Source: Leclercia sp. 29361 (GTDB taxonomy: Bacteria; Pseudomonadota; Gammaproteobacteria; Enterobacterales; Enterobacteriaceae). Taken from it: 64,000 nt of DNA. The notes under the pieces were generated by a model that worked only from the letters and a program-made list of their open reading frames with translations, was not told where the DNA came from and searched no databases. The stretch is from the NCBI RefSeq assembly GCF_011290365.1, contig NZ_CP049786.1, forward strand, positions 62,001-126,000, given 5' to 3'. The translations under genes and the position numbers were made by a program. Of this stretch, positions 46,820-55,786 are shown in pieces; position 1 is the stretch's first letter, and the number at the start of each line of letters is the position of its first letter.

Positions 46820-47923
46820 ATGCATATCGTTCACACTGAAGCAGACGGTGGTAAGGGCGGTCAGCCATTACGCATCATTAATGAGTCCTTAGGGATGATT
46901 CAGCGCGGCCATCAGGTGACCATACTTTGTCCGGAGAGTGCACCGCTACACGGTCTGGCACGCGATGCCGGGTTAACGGTCGTAACGATGCCGCTACGAC
47001 GTAAGAACCTGAAAAACCTACAGCTGCTGCGCCGCTGGCTGAAAGAGAACCGCCAGTCCGTTGATGTCATCAACAGTCACAATTCTGCCGATACCTGGCT
47101 GGTGGCGCTGGCCAACCTCACCCTGTCGGACCCGGTTCCGCTGGTGCGTACCCGTCATGCCTCCGGCGTGCCGCGCAATAACTGGACCACCCGCTGGCTG
47201 TTTCGCAAAGCCTGCGCCCATATCGTGACTACCGGGGAAGCGCTGCGCCAGCAGATGGCGGATATCGGCGTGCCGATGGCCCAGAGCACGTCCGTACCGA
47301 GCGGCGTAGATACCCAACGTTTTCACCCGGCGGATAAACAAGCCGCCCGAGAGCACTGTGGCCTGTCGCAGGCCGATTTCTGGCTGGGCGTGGTGTCGCA
47401 CCTGCGGCCTAACAAGGGCCATAGCGTACTGCTGCGTGCCCTGGCCAGCATTGATAACCCGCACATCAGACTGGCGATCGTCGGCGAAGGGCCGCATAAA
47501 ATGACGCTGGAGCAGGAGATTATCGACCTGGGATTGCAGGAGCGAGTGGTGATGGCGGGGCATCGCAGCGATCCAGAGCGCTGGTTCCCGGCCTTTGATG
47601 TCGCACTCAGCCCTTCGCACGATATGGAAGGCGTCCCGCAGGGGGTACTGCAGTCGCTGGCCTCGCGTATTGCGACCATTGCCACCGACGCGGGCGGCAC
47701 GGCTGATGCGGTGATTAACGGCCAGACCGGGATTTTGATTGCGCAGCGCGACGAAACGGCGCTGCGCGAGGCGATTGTGCAGTTATACGACGACGGCGCG
47801 CTGCGCGAAAAGCTGGCGCAGCAGGGATACGATTACCTGTGCAGCCATTTTACCCGCGAGTGCATGCTGGAGGCGATGGAAAAGGTCTTTTCCACCGCGG
47901 CTCAGCGCAGCAGGTCACGGTAA
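46820..47923 (+). CDS. Family 4 glycosyltransferase, LPS core
   Basis: This 367-residue GT-B enzyme has the N-terminal half MHIVHTEADGGKGGQPLRII (glycine-rich acceptor loop), and the C-terminal nucleotide-sugar half has VVSHLRPNKGHSVLLRAL (about 192-209), VGEGPHKMTLEQEI and the EX7E-like segment SPSHDMEGVPQGVLQSLASR (about 263-282). It is the only plus-strand gene in the core locus, with its own promoter (TATAAT at 46773-46778), and its end overlaps the convergent wabG-like gene by 22 bp. It may add a GlcNAc or hexose like Klebsiella WabH, but orthology is not established. Confidence 0.8.
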   Translation: MHIVHTEADGGKGGQPLRIINESLGMIQRGHQVTILCPESAPLHGLARDAGLTVVTMPLRRKNLKNLQLLRRWLKENRQSVDVINSHNSADTWLVALANLTLSDPVPLVRTRHASGVPRNNWTTRWLFRKACAHIVTTGEALRQQMADIGVPMAQSTSVPSGVDTQRFHPADKQAAREHCGLSQADFWLGVVSHLRPNKGHSVLLRALASIDNPHIRLAIVGEGPHKMTLEQEIIDLGLQERVVMAGHRSDPERWFPAFDVALSPSHDMEGVPQGVLQSLASRIATIATDAGGTADAVINGQTGILIAQRDETALREAIVQLYDDGALREKLAQQGYDYLCSHFTRECMLEAMEKVFSTAAQRSRSR

Positions 47924-49011
47924 AGCGCCTGCAGCTCTTTCGCCATCCGCTCCAGGGTATAAGGCTCAGCAGTGGCGCGTGCCGCTGCTGAATAATCAAC
48001 ACCCTGTTCACGGCCCTGAAGCCAGAGGCTTATCACCTGCTGATACCCGTCGCTGTCGAGCGCGTCGCGCACCCAGCCGTTAACACCCTCTTCAATCCAC
48101 TCCGCCGCGCCGCAGCCATGGCTGGTGAGCAGCGGCAGGCCACAGGCCAGCGCTTCGACGCAGACGTTCGGGAAGGGATCGTAAAGCGTCGGCAGGATCA
48201 GCGCGTCGGCGGTGCCGTACACCTGGCGGACATCTGCAACCGGCCCCAGAAAACGCACCCGGGACGCCACGCCGAGGGTCTGGGCCAGCTTTTCGAATTT
48301 GCGCGCATGCTTGTCGCGCCCGGCGATCAGCAGCCAGACATCAGGGTGAGGAACAATGGCGCGCAGCGCCGTCGCCACCCCTTTACGACTGAACCCGGAG
48401 CCGACATAGGCCAGCACCAGTGCTGCCTGGGGGATCCCCAGCGCATCACGCTGGGAGAGCGAGCGCACCTCAGGACTGAAGTGGGCAGTATCCACACCGT
48501 TGTAGATCACCGTCAGCTTGTCGTCCGGCAGGCCAAAACGGCGGGCGATATCATCCCGCACCATTTTCGAATTGCAGATCACGTTGCGCAGCGCAGGATG
48601 GGTAAACATCTGCGCTTCCGCCTGCAAAATATAGCGATGGTAGCGGCTCAGGGACTGCGCCCAGCGCGCCAGCGGCGACTGGATGCGATTGTACTGCGCA
48701 AGCCAGGTGGCATGTACGCCATCCCCGGCGCGGAAGATGGTCGCCCCTGGAATGCGTTCGTGGCTCTGCACGATATCGAACTGGGCAAACTGCGCCGCCG
48801 CAGCGTCGGCAAAACCCGACTCGCGATCGAGTCGGTTGCGGAAGGCCGGGTTGACCGTCAGGGTTTTCCAGCCTGCGGCATCTTCCCATTGACGGGCGAT
48901 CAGCGTCACGTCCAGGGCCGTATCCTGCGCCAACACGTTCAGCGCGCGGGAGACAAAACGTTCCGCGCCGCCGTTGGGGTTATAGGTCTGTCGGACGATA
49001 GCCAGCTTCAT
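47902..49011 (-). CDS. WabG-like core glycosyltransferase (GT4)
   Basis: At 369 residues, it is strongly reminiscent of Klebsiella WabG, which adds galacturonic acid to heptose II. Shared blocks are VRQTYNPNGGAERFVSRAL at the start, QSHERIPG with RAGDGVHATWL, SRYHRYILQAE and VICNSKMVRDDI, YVGSGFSRKG, and ILPTLYDPFPNVCVEALACG near residue 295 (donor-binding EX7E). The ATG overlaps the waaQ stop (ATGA), so it ends the hldD-waaF-waaC-waaQ unit. E. coli WaaG (a glucosyltransferase) is a more distant alternative. The sugar is therefore inferred. Confidence 0.8.
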   Translation of the reverse strand: MKLAIVRQTYNPNGGAERFVSRALNVLAQDTALDVTLIARQWEDAAGWKTLTVNPAFRNRLDRESGFADAAAAQFAQFDIVQSHERIPGATIFRAGDGVHATWLAQYNRIQSPLARWAQSLSRYHRYILQAEAQMFTHPALRNVICNSKMVRDDIARRFGLPDDKLTVIYNGVDTAHFSPEVRSLSQRDALGIPQAALVLAYVGSGFSRKGVATALRAIVPHPDVWLLIAGRDKHARKFEKLAQTLGVASRVRFLGPVADVRQVYGTADALILPTLYDPFPNVCVEALACGLPLLTSHGCGAAEWIEEGVNGWVRDALDSDGYQQVISLWLQGREQGVDYSAAARATAEPYTLERMAKELQALYRDLLR

Positions 49012-50111
49012 GCCGGGTTTTCCAGCAGTAGGGTATCGATGGCGCTCAGCACCATCTGCGGGGTGATCGCCGTAATGCAGTCGGAGACGCCGCTGTCGCC
49101 GCAGCCCGCTTTACCGCAGGGCTGACAGGTAAAGCCAGCAACGATCACCCTGTAGTTCACCCCCCACGGGGCCCACTTGATCGCCCCGGTCGGGCCGAAG
49201 ATGGCGACGGTCGGGGTTCCCACCGCGCTGGCGAGGTGCATCGGCATCGAATCGACGCCAAAGTAGACCCGCGCGTGCTTCATCAGCGCGCCCAGCTCTT
49301 TCAGGTTTAACTGGCCGCTTAAATCAAACACCGGCTGGGTGAGCGCGGCACGCAGCGCATCCATGTAGGCGGTTTCTTCTTTTGACGGTGCCGCAGAGAG
49401 GATAATCGGCAGGCCGCGGGCCGCCAGGTTATCGATGGTCGCCGCCAGCTTGTTGATATCCCAGGCCTTAAACATCCAGCGCGACGTCGGGTGCACCAGA
49501 ATGTAGGACTGGCTCGTCAGCCCGAAGCCGGCCAGTTTCTCCGCAATCGACGCTTCCGCCGCATCGCCCGGCACAAACAGGGTATGTTTGTCGGCATCGG
49601 TCTGCGGATGAATACCGATCCGCCGCAGCGCATCCAGATTCACCTCCACCATATGGCGGCTGTTATCCTGAATCGCGGGATAGAGGGTGGTAAAGGATTT
49701 GACCCAGCGGCGACGTGCCAGCCCGCCGCGTTTATCGGGCTTAAAGCCGACGGACACGCGCGGTTTCAGACGACGCGCCAGCCGCGCGCCGTGCCAGTGT
49801 TCGGTCAGGTTGATCAGCACGTCATACTGCCGCGCCTTCAGGGTATTCAGCAGGGCGCGGTACAGGCGGAACTGCGCGAACCAGCCTTTTTTGCGCCAGT
49901 TGCGGCCAATGGTATGCACCTGGTCGATATACGGGTGGCTGGTGAGCATCGCCTGGGTGTCGTCATACACCAGGGCATCCACTTCGACATCGGGGTAGTT
50001 CTTTTTCAACACCGTAAAGACCGGCGAGGTCAGCAGGACGTCACCGTGGTGACGCAGCTTAACGATCAGCACGCGCTTCGGTGGGCGCTCCGCTGAGAAA
50101 AAATCAGACAT
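49008..50111 (-). CDS. waaQ: LPS heptosyltransferase III WaaQ
   Basis: This 367-residue GT9 enzyme adds the branch heptose (Hep III) to heptose II from ADP-heptose. GT9 features: LIVKLRHHGDVLLTSPVF (about 15-32) with the acceptor-site Asp, ILVHPTSRWMFKAWD, and FGVDSMPMHLASAVGTPTVAIFGPT (about 288-312). A Cys-rich stretch TCQPCGKAGCGDSGVSDCI near 335 is usual in this group. It overlaps waaC by 8 bp and wabG by 4 bp. Confidence 0.92.
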   Translation of the reverse strand: MSDFFSAERPPKRVLIVKLRHHGDVLLTSPVFTVLKKNYPDVEVDALVYDDTQAMLTSHPYIDQVHTIGRNWRKKGWFAQFRLYRALLNTLKARQYDVLINLTEHWHGARLARRLKPRVSVGFKPDKRGGLARRRWVKSFTTLYPAIQDNSRHMVEVNLDALRRIGIHPQTDADKHTLFVPGDAAEASIAEKLAGFGLTSQSYILVHPTSRWMFKAWDINKLAATIDNLAARGLPIILSAAPSKEETAYMDALRAALTQPVFDLSGQLNLKELGALMKHARVYFGVDSMPMHLASAVGTPTVAIFGPTGAIKWAPWGVNYRVIVAGFTCQPCGKAGCGDSGVSDCITAITPQMVLSAIDTLLLENPA

Positions 50112-51090
50112 AGGCTCTCTCTGCTGCCAGCAACGGCTCTAATTGCGCAAATACCGCAGCGGCGGACAGGTCGCTCAGCTGCGATGAATGTTCCGGGCGG
50201 CAGATATATTGATTTTTGCCATAGCCGCCAATCAGACCCGGATCCGTCGGGCCGTAAAGCGTAATATTAGGACGATCCAGCGCCGCCGTCAGGTGGCTGA
50301 GGCCGGTATCCACCGACACTACCGCCGTGGCGCCTGCCAGCTGTTGCGCCACGCCGTCCAGCTTCATCCGCGGCAGGACGTCCACGTAATCAAAGCCTTC
50401 TGCCAGACGCTTCGCCCGCGCCTCTTCGTGCGGGGCGCCCCACGGGAGCTTAATGCGCAGCCCTGTATTACTCAGCAGGCCGATAAGATCGCGCCAGTGG
50501 GCTTCCGGCCAGTGTTTATCATCCCGGGTGGTGGCGTGCAGGAAAATCAGATAAGGCGCGCTTTTGGGTTCTGAATCGTGCAGGAAGTGCCGGGAAATCG
50601 CGTAATCCCCCTGCATGTCGGGTTTCGCATAGCCCAAGCTTTTGGCGAACAGCTCCCGGGTGCGTTCCACTGCGTGCTGCTGCTTCGCGATTGCATGGCG
50701 GCGGGTATAGAACAGGCTCGCCAGCGGTTCGCGGGCGCTGTGCCAGTCCATACCGTGCTTCACGCCGTGCGCCAGTCGGGTGACCAGCGCCGCGCTTTTG
50801 ACCAGCCCCTGGGCGTCAATGATGGCATCATAATGCTGAGCCTGAACCGCCTCGCGAAAGGCCTGACGTTCGGCTTTAATCGGTGCGGAGAACCAGGCTT
50901 TGCGCCAGCGACGGATCGCCACCGGGATCACCCGGTCTACGGCTTGATGCCAGCCCGGGATCTGCGCGAAGCCTTCTTCCACCACCCAGTCAAAACGGAT
51001 ACCCGGAATGGCCTGCATGGCATCGGTGAGCGCGGGCAACGTATGGAGCACGTCGCCCATCGAGGAGGTTTTAACGATCATTACCCGCAT
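50104..51090 (-). CDS. waaC: LPS heptosyltransferase I WaaC
   Basis: The 328-residue GT9 enzyme attaches the first heptose to KDO I of the inner core, using ADP-L-glycero-D-manno-heptose. It begins MRVMIVKTSSMGDVLHTLPA, with Asp13 the known catalytic base position, and has VSVDTGLSHLTAALDRPNIT (about 259-278) and the C-terminal ADP site. It starts three bases after the waaF stop. Loss would give a deep-rough phenotype in related species. Confidence 0.96.
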   Translation of the reverse strand: MRVMIVKTSSMGDVLHTLPALTDAMQAIPGIRFDWVVEEGFAQIPGWHQAVDRVIPVAIRRWRKAWFSAPIKAERQAFREAVQAQHYDAIIDAQGLVKSAALVTRLAHGVKHGMDWHSAREPLASLFYTRRHAIAKQQHAVERTRELFAKSLGYAKPDMQGDYAISRHFLHDSEPKSAPYLIFLHATTRDDKHWPEAHWRDLIGLLSNTGLRIKLPWGAPHEEARAKRLAEGFDYVDVLPRMKLDGVAQQLAGATAVVSVDTGLSHLTAALDRPNITLYGPTDPGLIGGYGKNQYICRPEHSSQLSDLSAAAVFAQLEPLLAAERAYV

Positions 51091-51093
51091 CCG

Positions 51094-52140
51094 TTACCCT
51101 TCTTCGCTCAACAGCAGCTCGTTAAGCTCGTCGAGGACACGCTGCGGGGTAATGTCGATCAGGCTCTGGTGATAGCCTTCGGCGGCGTCACCCTTACGTA
51201 CTTTGTGGTAGCCAGTGATCAGACGGATCACCCGCGCCTTATGCGACAGCGGCGGGGTAAAGTCCGGGCTGCTCGGGCCGTACAGCGCCACCAGCGGGCG
51301 GTTCAGCGCCGCGGCAACGTGCATCAGGCCGGAGTCGTTAGTGACCACGGCCTTACAGGCGGCGAGCAGAATAACGGCCTGCTCCAGCTGGGTTTCCCCG
51401 GCCAGATTGCGGCACCAGGTCTGCTGCTCAATGCTCAGCGCGGCGAGGATTTCATTCCCCGCCTCATGATCTTTCGCCGAGCCGAACAGCACAATCTGAT
51501 AGCCTTCGTCGATCAGCTGCTTCGCCAGCTCAGCATAGTGATAGTGCGGCCAGCGTTTTGCCGGGCCAAATTCCGCGCCAGGACAGAAGCCAATCAGCGG
51601 CCGATCGGGTAACAGGCCAAAGGCGTTACAGGTCTGGGATTTTTCACCCTCGTGGACCTGGAGCTGCGGCCACAGCAGCGGCTGGGGCAGATCTTTCGCG
51701 CTGCGCATTACGCCTTTGTCGTAGGCCAGCGCTACGTAGCGCTCCACCATCAGGGGCCAGGCCTCTTTATCCAGGATCCGGGCGTCATTCAGCAGGCCGT
51801 AGCGCATCTCGCCCCGCCAGCCGGTGCGGTGCGGCACGCTGGCGAAGAAGGGCACTAATGCCGATTTAAAGGAGTTAGGCAGGACGTAGGCGCGGTCGTA
51901 GCGCTTGTCGCGCAGGTTATGGCCGAGCTTGCGGCGCTCTGCGAGTTCCAGCGCCCCGTGACCAAGCGGCATCGGGATCGCCTCGTTAACTTCCGGCATC
52001 CGCGATAACAGCGGACGGCACCACGCGGGTGCCATCACGTCAATTATCGCCTGGGGATAGCGCGCCTTGAGCGTGCGATAGAGACTTTGCGACATCATCA
52101 TGTCGCCCACCCATGACGGGCCAATCACCAGTATTTTCAT
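51094..52140 (-). CDS. waaF: LPS heptosyltransferase II WaaF
   Basis: This 348-residue GT9 enzyme adds heptose II to heptose I. It starts MKILVIGPSWVGDMMMSQSL with the catalytic-site Asp, contains FCPGAEFGPAKRWPHYHYAELA (about 180-201) and TNDSGLMHVAAALNRPLVALYG (about 260-281), and ends with the usual helix. An ERIC element separates it from hldD. ERIC elements can fold in mRNA, so hldD and waaF expression may be partly uncoupled. Confidence 0.96.
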   Translation of the reverse strand: MKILVIGPSWVGDMMMSQSLYRTLKARYPQAIIDVMAPAWCRPLLSRMPEVNEAIPMPLGHGALELAERRKLGHNLRDKRYDRAYVLPNSFKSALVPFFASVPHRTGWRGEMRYGLLNDARILDKEAWPLMVERYVALAYDKGVMRSAKDLPQPLLWPQLQVHEGEKSQTCNAFGLLPDRPLIGFCPGAEFGPAKRWPHYHYAELAKQLIDEGYQIVLFGSAKDHEAGNEILAALSIEQQTWCRNLAGETQLEQAVILLAACKAVVTNDSGLMHVAAALNRPLVALYGPSSPDFTPPLSHKARVIRLITGYHKVRKGDAAEGYHQSLIDITPQRVLDELNELLLSEEG

Positions 52141-52145
52141 TCACT

Positions 52146-52258
52146 TCATCCTTCAAGCTGTCTCTGCGTTGGCTGCCTGCGTTCACTCCAGTCACTTACT
52201 TTTGTAAGCTCCTGGAGATTCACTTAGTTGCCGCCTTGATACCGCTCGAATGATTTTG
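52146..52258. repeat. ERIC (IRU) element between waaF and hldD
   Basis: The core CACTCCAGTCACTTACTT and TGTAAGCTCCTGGAGATTCAC correspond to the ERIC2 and ERIC1R regions of the 127-bp enterobacterial repetitive intergenic consensus, with arms extending to CTTCAAGCTG on one side and ATTCGAGCGG on the other. The hldD frame runs into it and stops inside (TGA 52222-52220). Ends are approximate. Confidence 0.85.
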
Positions 52259-53200
52259 TGAACTGATATCGCGGTCGCGGTTCAGCCAGGCCATATACTC
52301 CGTTACGCCTTCGGCAACGGTCTTGAACGGCTTGTCATAGCCGGCGGCGCGCAGGTTGGTCAGATCCGCCTGGGTAAATGCCTGGTAGCGGCCTTTCAGC
52401 TTGTCCGGGAACGGGATGTACTCGAGGCTGCCTTTCTGATGATACGCCAGCGCAGCATCGGCTACCGCCTGGAAGGACTCTGCGCGGCCGGTACCCAGGT
52501 TGAAGATGCCGGAGACGCCGTTTTCCCAGAACCACAGGTTCACTGCTGCCACGTCACCCACGTAGACGAAGTCACGCTTGAAGCCATCGCTGCCTTCGAA
52601 CAATTTCGGGGTTTCACCGTTGTTCAGCTGGGTATTGAGGTGGAATGCCACGCTCGCCATGCTGCCTTTGTGACCTTCGCGCGGTCCGTAGACGTTAAAG
52701 TAGCGGAAGCCAACGATCTGCGAGTTGGCTTCTGGCAGCACCTGGCGCACGTATTCGTCGAACAGGAACTTGGAGTAGCCGTAAACGTTCAGCGGCTGCT
52801 CAAATTCACGGGATTCAATAAAGTCTGAAGTGCGCCCGCCGTAGGTCGCTGCGGAAGAGGCGTACAGGAACGGAATTTCACGCTCCAGGCAGTAGTGCAA
52901 CACCTCTTTGGAGTACTGATAGTTATTATCCATCATGTACTTGCCGTCCCACTCGGTGGTGGAGGAGCATGCACCTTCATGGAAGATGGCCTCGATCTCA
53001 CCGAACTCTTCACCCGCCATAATCTGGATAAGGAAATCTTCTTTATCCATGTAATCGGCAATGTTCAGATCCACCAGGTTAACGAACTTGGTGCCGTCTT
53101 TCAGGTTGTCCACCACCAGGATGTCGGTGATGCCTTTGTCATTGAGGGCCTTAATAATATTGCTGCCGATAAAGCCCGCGCCGCCGGTAACGATGATCAT
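52220..53200 (-). CDS. hldD: ADP-L-glycero-D-manno-heptose 6-epimerase HldD
   Basis: This SDR-family epimerase converts ADP-D,D-heptose to the L,D form used by WaaC, WaaF and WaaQ. NADP-binding [19 protein letters not shown] starts at 53200, as in E. coli, so the longer ORF to 53245 is not used. The catalytic Tyr/Lys pair lies in [11 protein letters not shown] and a Ser/Thr in [10 protein letters not shown]. At 326 residues it is about 16 longer than E. coli HldD (310): after EYMAWLNRD it continues [17 protein letters not shown], the last part encoded by the ERIC element. It is first in the hldD-waaF-waaC-waaQ-wabG-like operon. Confidence 0.95.
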   Translation of the reverse strand: MIIVTGGAGFIGSNIIKALNDKGITDILVVDNLKDGTKFVNLVDLNIADYMDKEDFLIQIMAGEEFGEIEAIFHEGACSSTTEWDGKYMMDNNYQYSKEVLHYCLEREIPFLYASSAATYGGRTSDFIESREFEQPLNVYGYSKFLFDEYVRQVLPEANSQIVGFRYFNVYGPREGHKGSMASVAFHLNTQLNNGETPKLFEGSDGFKRDFVYVGDVAAVNLWFWENGVSGIFNLGTGRAESFQAVADAALAYHQKGSLEYIPFPDKLKGRYQAFTQADLTNLRAAGYDKPFKTVAEGVTEYMAWLNRDRDISSQNHSSGIKAATK

Positions 53201-53223
53201 AGCTGTAACCTTTGAAGTGTGGA

Positions 53224-53275
53224 GTCCGGGGACAATCCCGGACACTAATAGTCATATCATATCATTAGTATGACT
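53224..53275 (-). promoter_or_regulatory. hldD leader: hairpin plus upstream inverted repeat
   Basis: Two elements lie before hldD. GTCCGGG (53224-53230) and CCCGGAC (53237-53243) form a 7-bp stem 24 bases before the ATG. Beyond it, AGTCATA (53250-53256) and TATGACT (53269-53275) form a dyad with a 12-bp centre, in the promoter zone between hldD and the divergent kbl. In E. coli rfaD has a heat-shock promoter; I do not see a clear sigma-32 site here. Confidence 0.4.
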
Positions 53276-53415
53276 CCCCATCAGCCATTCACCGACATCC
53301 CGCAGGGGTACACGTGATTTATGCTGCAAAAACGAGAACTGTTAATGCGTCATCTCGTATCGGGGTATAGCTTTGGGTAATATGTGCCGAAATTTGCCGA
53401 GTCTGGAGAATTGCA

Positions 53416-54612
53416 ATGCGTGGTGATTTTTACAAACAGTTAAACAGTGACCTGGAAACCGCGCGTGCGGAAGGGTTGTTCAAAGAAGAGCGGATCATTA
53501 CTTCTGCTCAGCAGGCAGATATCACCGTTGCCGACGGCAGCCATGTGATTAACTTCTGTGCCAACAACTATTTAGGTCTGGCGAATCACCCTGAGCTGAT
53601 CGCTGCCGCGAAGGCAGGCATGGACACCCACGGTTTTGGTATGGCCTCCGTGCGCTTCATCTGCGGCACCCAGGACAGCCATAAAGCGCTGGAGAGCAAG
53701 CTGGCTGCGTTCCTCGGCATGGAAGATGCGATTCTGTATTCCTCCTGCTTCGACGCTAACGGCGGTCTGTTTGAGACCCTGCTCGGTGCGGAAGATGCCA
53801 TCATTTCCGATGCCCTGAATCATGCGTCGATCATTGACGGCGTGCGTCTGTGTAAAGCGAAGCGTTTCCGCTACGCCAACAACGACATGGTTGAGCTGGA
53901 GGCCCGTCTGAAAGAGGCTCGCGAGGCCGGGGCGCGTCACGTGCTGATCGCCACCGATGGCGTGTTCTCGATGGACGGCGTGATCGCCAACCTGAAAGGC
54001 GTCTGCGATCTGGCGGACAAATACGATGCGCTGGTGATGGTCGATGACTCGCACGCGGTCGGCTTTGTCGGCGAGAATGGTCGTGGCTCCCACGAATACT
54101 GTGAGGTGATGGGCCGGGTGGACATCATCACCGGCACGCTGGGCAAAGCGCTCGGCGGCGCATCCGGCGGCTACACCGCGGCGCGCAAAGAGGTGGTGGA
54201 GTGGCTGCGTCAGCGTTCCCGTCCGTATCTGTTCTCCAACTCCCTGGCCCCGGCCATTGTTTCCGCCTCCATCAAGGTGCTGGAGATGGTGGAGTCCGGT
54301 GCCGATCTGCGCGACCGTCTGTGGTCAAACGCCCGTCTGTTCCGCGAAAAAATGACCGCGGCGGGCTTTACCCTTGCCGGTGCCGATCACGCCATTATCC
54401 CGGTGATGCTGGGCGATGCCGTAGTGGCGCAGAACTTTGCCCGCGAGCTGCAGAAAGAGGGGATTTACGTCACCGGATTCTTCTTCCCGGTGGTGCCAAA
54501 AGGTCAGGCGCGTATTCGCACCCAGATGTCGGCGGCGCATTCCCCTGAACAAATTGAGCGTGCGGTTGAAGCCTTCACCCGCATCGGCAAACAGCTGGGC
54601 GTAATTGCCTGA
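53416..54612 (+). CDS. kbl: 2-amino-3-ketobutyrate CoA ligase (glycine C-acetyltransferase)
   Basis: This 398-residue PLP enzyme converts 2-amino-3-ketobutyrate and CoA to glycine and acetyl-CoA, the second step of threonine breakdown. The PLP lysine is in [15 protein letters not shown] (about 236-250), and [14 protein letters not shown] (about 48-61) is the alpha-oxoamine synthase N-terminal signature. TCTGGAGAATTGCA precedes the ATG. It is 9 bp upstream of tdh, the enzyme for the preceding step. In E. coli the operon is Lrp-repressed and leucine-induced. Confidence 0.97.
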   Translation: MRGDFYKQLNSDLETARAEGLFKEERIITSAQQADITVADGSHVINFCANNYLGLANHPELIAAAKAGMDTHGFGMASVRFICGTQDSHKALESKLAAFLGMEDAILYSSCFDANGGLFETLLGAEDAIISDALNHASIIDGVRLCKAKRFRYANNDMVELEARLKEAREAGARHVLIATDGVFSMDGVIANLKGVCDLADKYDALVMVDDSHAVGFVGENGRGSHEYCEVMGRVDIITGTLGKALGGASGGYTAARKEVVEWLRQRSRPYLFSNSLAPAIVSASIKVLEMVESGADLRDRLWSNARLFREKMTAAGFTLAGADHAIIPVMLGDAVVAQNFARELQKEGIYVTGFFFPVVPKGQARIRTQMSAAHSPEQIERAVEAFTRIGKQLGVIA

Positions 54613-54621
54613 GGACGCGTA

Positions 54622-55647
54622 ATGAAAGCATTATCCAAACTGAAAGCGGAAGAAGGCATCTGGATGACCGACGTTCCGGAGCCGGAAGTCGGTCATAACG
54701 ATCTGCTGATCAAAATTCGTAAAACCGCCATCTGCGGCACGGACGTTCACATCTACAACTGGGACCAGTGGTCGCAGAAGACCATTCCGGTGCCGATGGT
54801 TGTCGGCCACGAATATGTCGGCGAAGTGGTTGGCATTGGTCAGGAAGTGAAAGGTTTTAAAATTGGCGATCGCGTCTCCGGCGAAGGCCATATCACCTGC
54901 GGTCACTGCCGTAACTGCCGCGGCGGACGCACTCACCTTTGCCGTAATACCGTCGGCGTGGGCGTTAACCGTCCGGGCAGCTTTGCAGAATATCTGGTGA
55001 TCCCGGCGTTTAACGCCTTCAAAATCCCGGACAATATCTCCGACGATCTGGCGTCGATCTTCGACCCGTTCGGCAACGCAGTGCACACAGCGCTGTCATT
55101 CGACCTGGTAGGCGAAGATGTGCTGGTCTCCGGCGCAGGCCCGATCGGCATCATGGCGGCTGCGGTGGCGAAGCACGTGGGTGCCCGCAACGTGGTGATC
55201 ACCGACGTGAACGAATATCGTCTGTCACTGGCGCGCAAAATGGGCGTCACCCGTGCGGTGGATGTCTCGAAAGAGAATCTGGCCGACGTGATGGAAGAGC
55301 TGGGGATGACCGAAGGCTTTGACGTCGGTCTGGAGATGTCCGGCGCGCCGCCGGCATTCCGTACTATGCTCGACACCATGAACCACGGTGGCCGTATCGC
55401 GATGCTGGGTATTCCGCCGTCTGATATGTCCATCGACTGGAACAAAGTGATCTTCAAGGGCCTGTTTATCAAGGGCATTTATGGCCGTGAGATGTTCGAA
55501 ACCTGGTACAAGATGGCAGCCCTGATCCAGTCTGGTCTGGATCTGTCGCCACTCATTACTCATCGCTTCTCCATCGATGAGTTCCAGCAAGGCTTTGACG
55601 CGATGCGTTCAGGCCAGTCCGGGAAAGTGATCCTGAGCTGGGATTAA
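54622..55647 (+). CDS. tdh: L-threonine 3-dehydrogenase
   Basis: This 341-residue zinc- and NAD+-dependent medium-chain dehydrogenase oxidises threonine to 2-amino-3-ketobutyrate, which Kbl cleaves. Catalytic zinc ligands: Cys38 in [12 protein letters not shown] and His63-Glu64 in VVGHEYVG; structural zinc: [15 protein letters not shown] (about 93-107); NAD site [17 protein letters not shown] (about 170-186). The length equals E. coli Tdh. Directly followed by a terminator. Confidence 0.97.
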   Translation: MKALSKLKAEEGIWMTDVPEPEVGHNDLLIKIRKTAICGTDVHIYNWDQWSQKTIPVPMVVGHEYVGEVVGIGQEVKGFKIGDRVSGEGHITCGHCRNCRGGRTHLCRNTVGVGVNRPGSFAEYLVIPAFNAFKIPDNISDDLASIFDPFGNAVHTALSFDLVGEDVLVSGAGPIGIMAAAVAKHVGARNVVITDVNEYRLSLARKMGVTRAVDVSKENLADVMEELGMTEGFDVGLEMSGAPPAFRTMLDTMNHGGRIAMLGIPPSDMSIDWNKVIFKGLFIKGIYGREMFETWYKMAALIQSGLDLSPLITHRFSIDEFQQGFDAMRSGQSGKVILSWD

Positions 55648-55651
55648 AATG

Positions 55652-55675
55652 AAAAGCGCCTGCGGGCGCTTTTTT
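55652..55675 (+). terminator. Intrinsic terminator of kbl-tdh
   Basis: AAAAGCGCC and GGCGCTTTT pair around TGCG and continue into Ts, five bases past the tdh stop. Confidence 0.92.
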
Positions 55676-55786
55676 CCGCAGGCCTCACGTTTTTCGGTCC
55701 ACAACCGGATAGTTATCCGCTTTTCTTCGCTTTTTTCAGCCTTCGCTTATAGAGTCTGTTCAGGTTTACTCAACTTTACAGCGCCT

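Noticed and set aside
48118..49125. Plus-strand ORF of 335 codons opposite the wabG-like gene
   Set aside because: Shadow frame; the minus strand shows clear GT4 motifs and overlaps waaQ correctly.
50578..51612. Plus-strand ORF of 344 codons across waaC-waaF
   Set aside because: It spans the junction of two well-supported minus-strand genes and has no family features.
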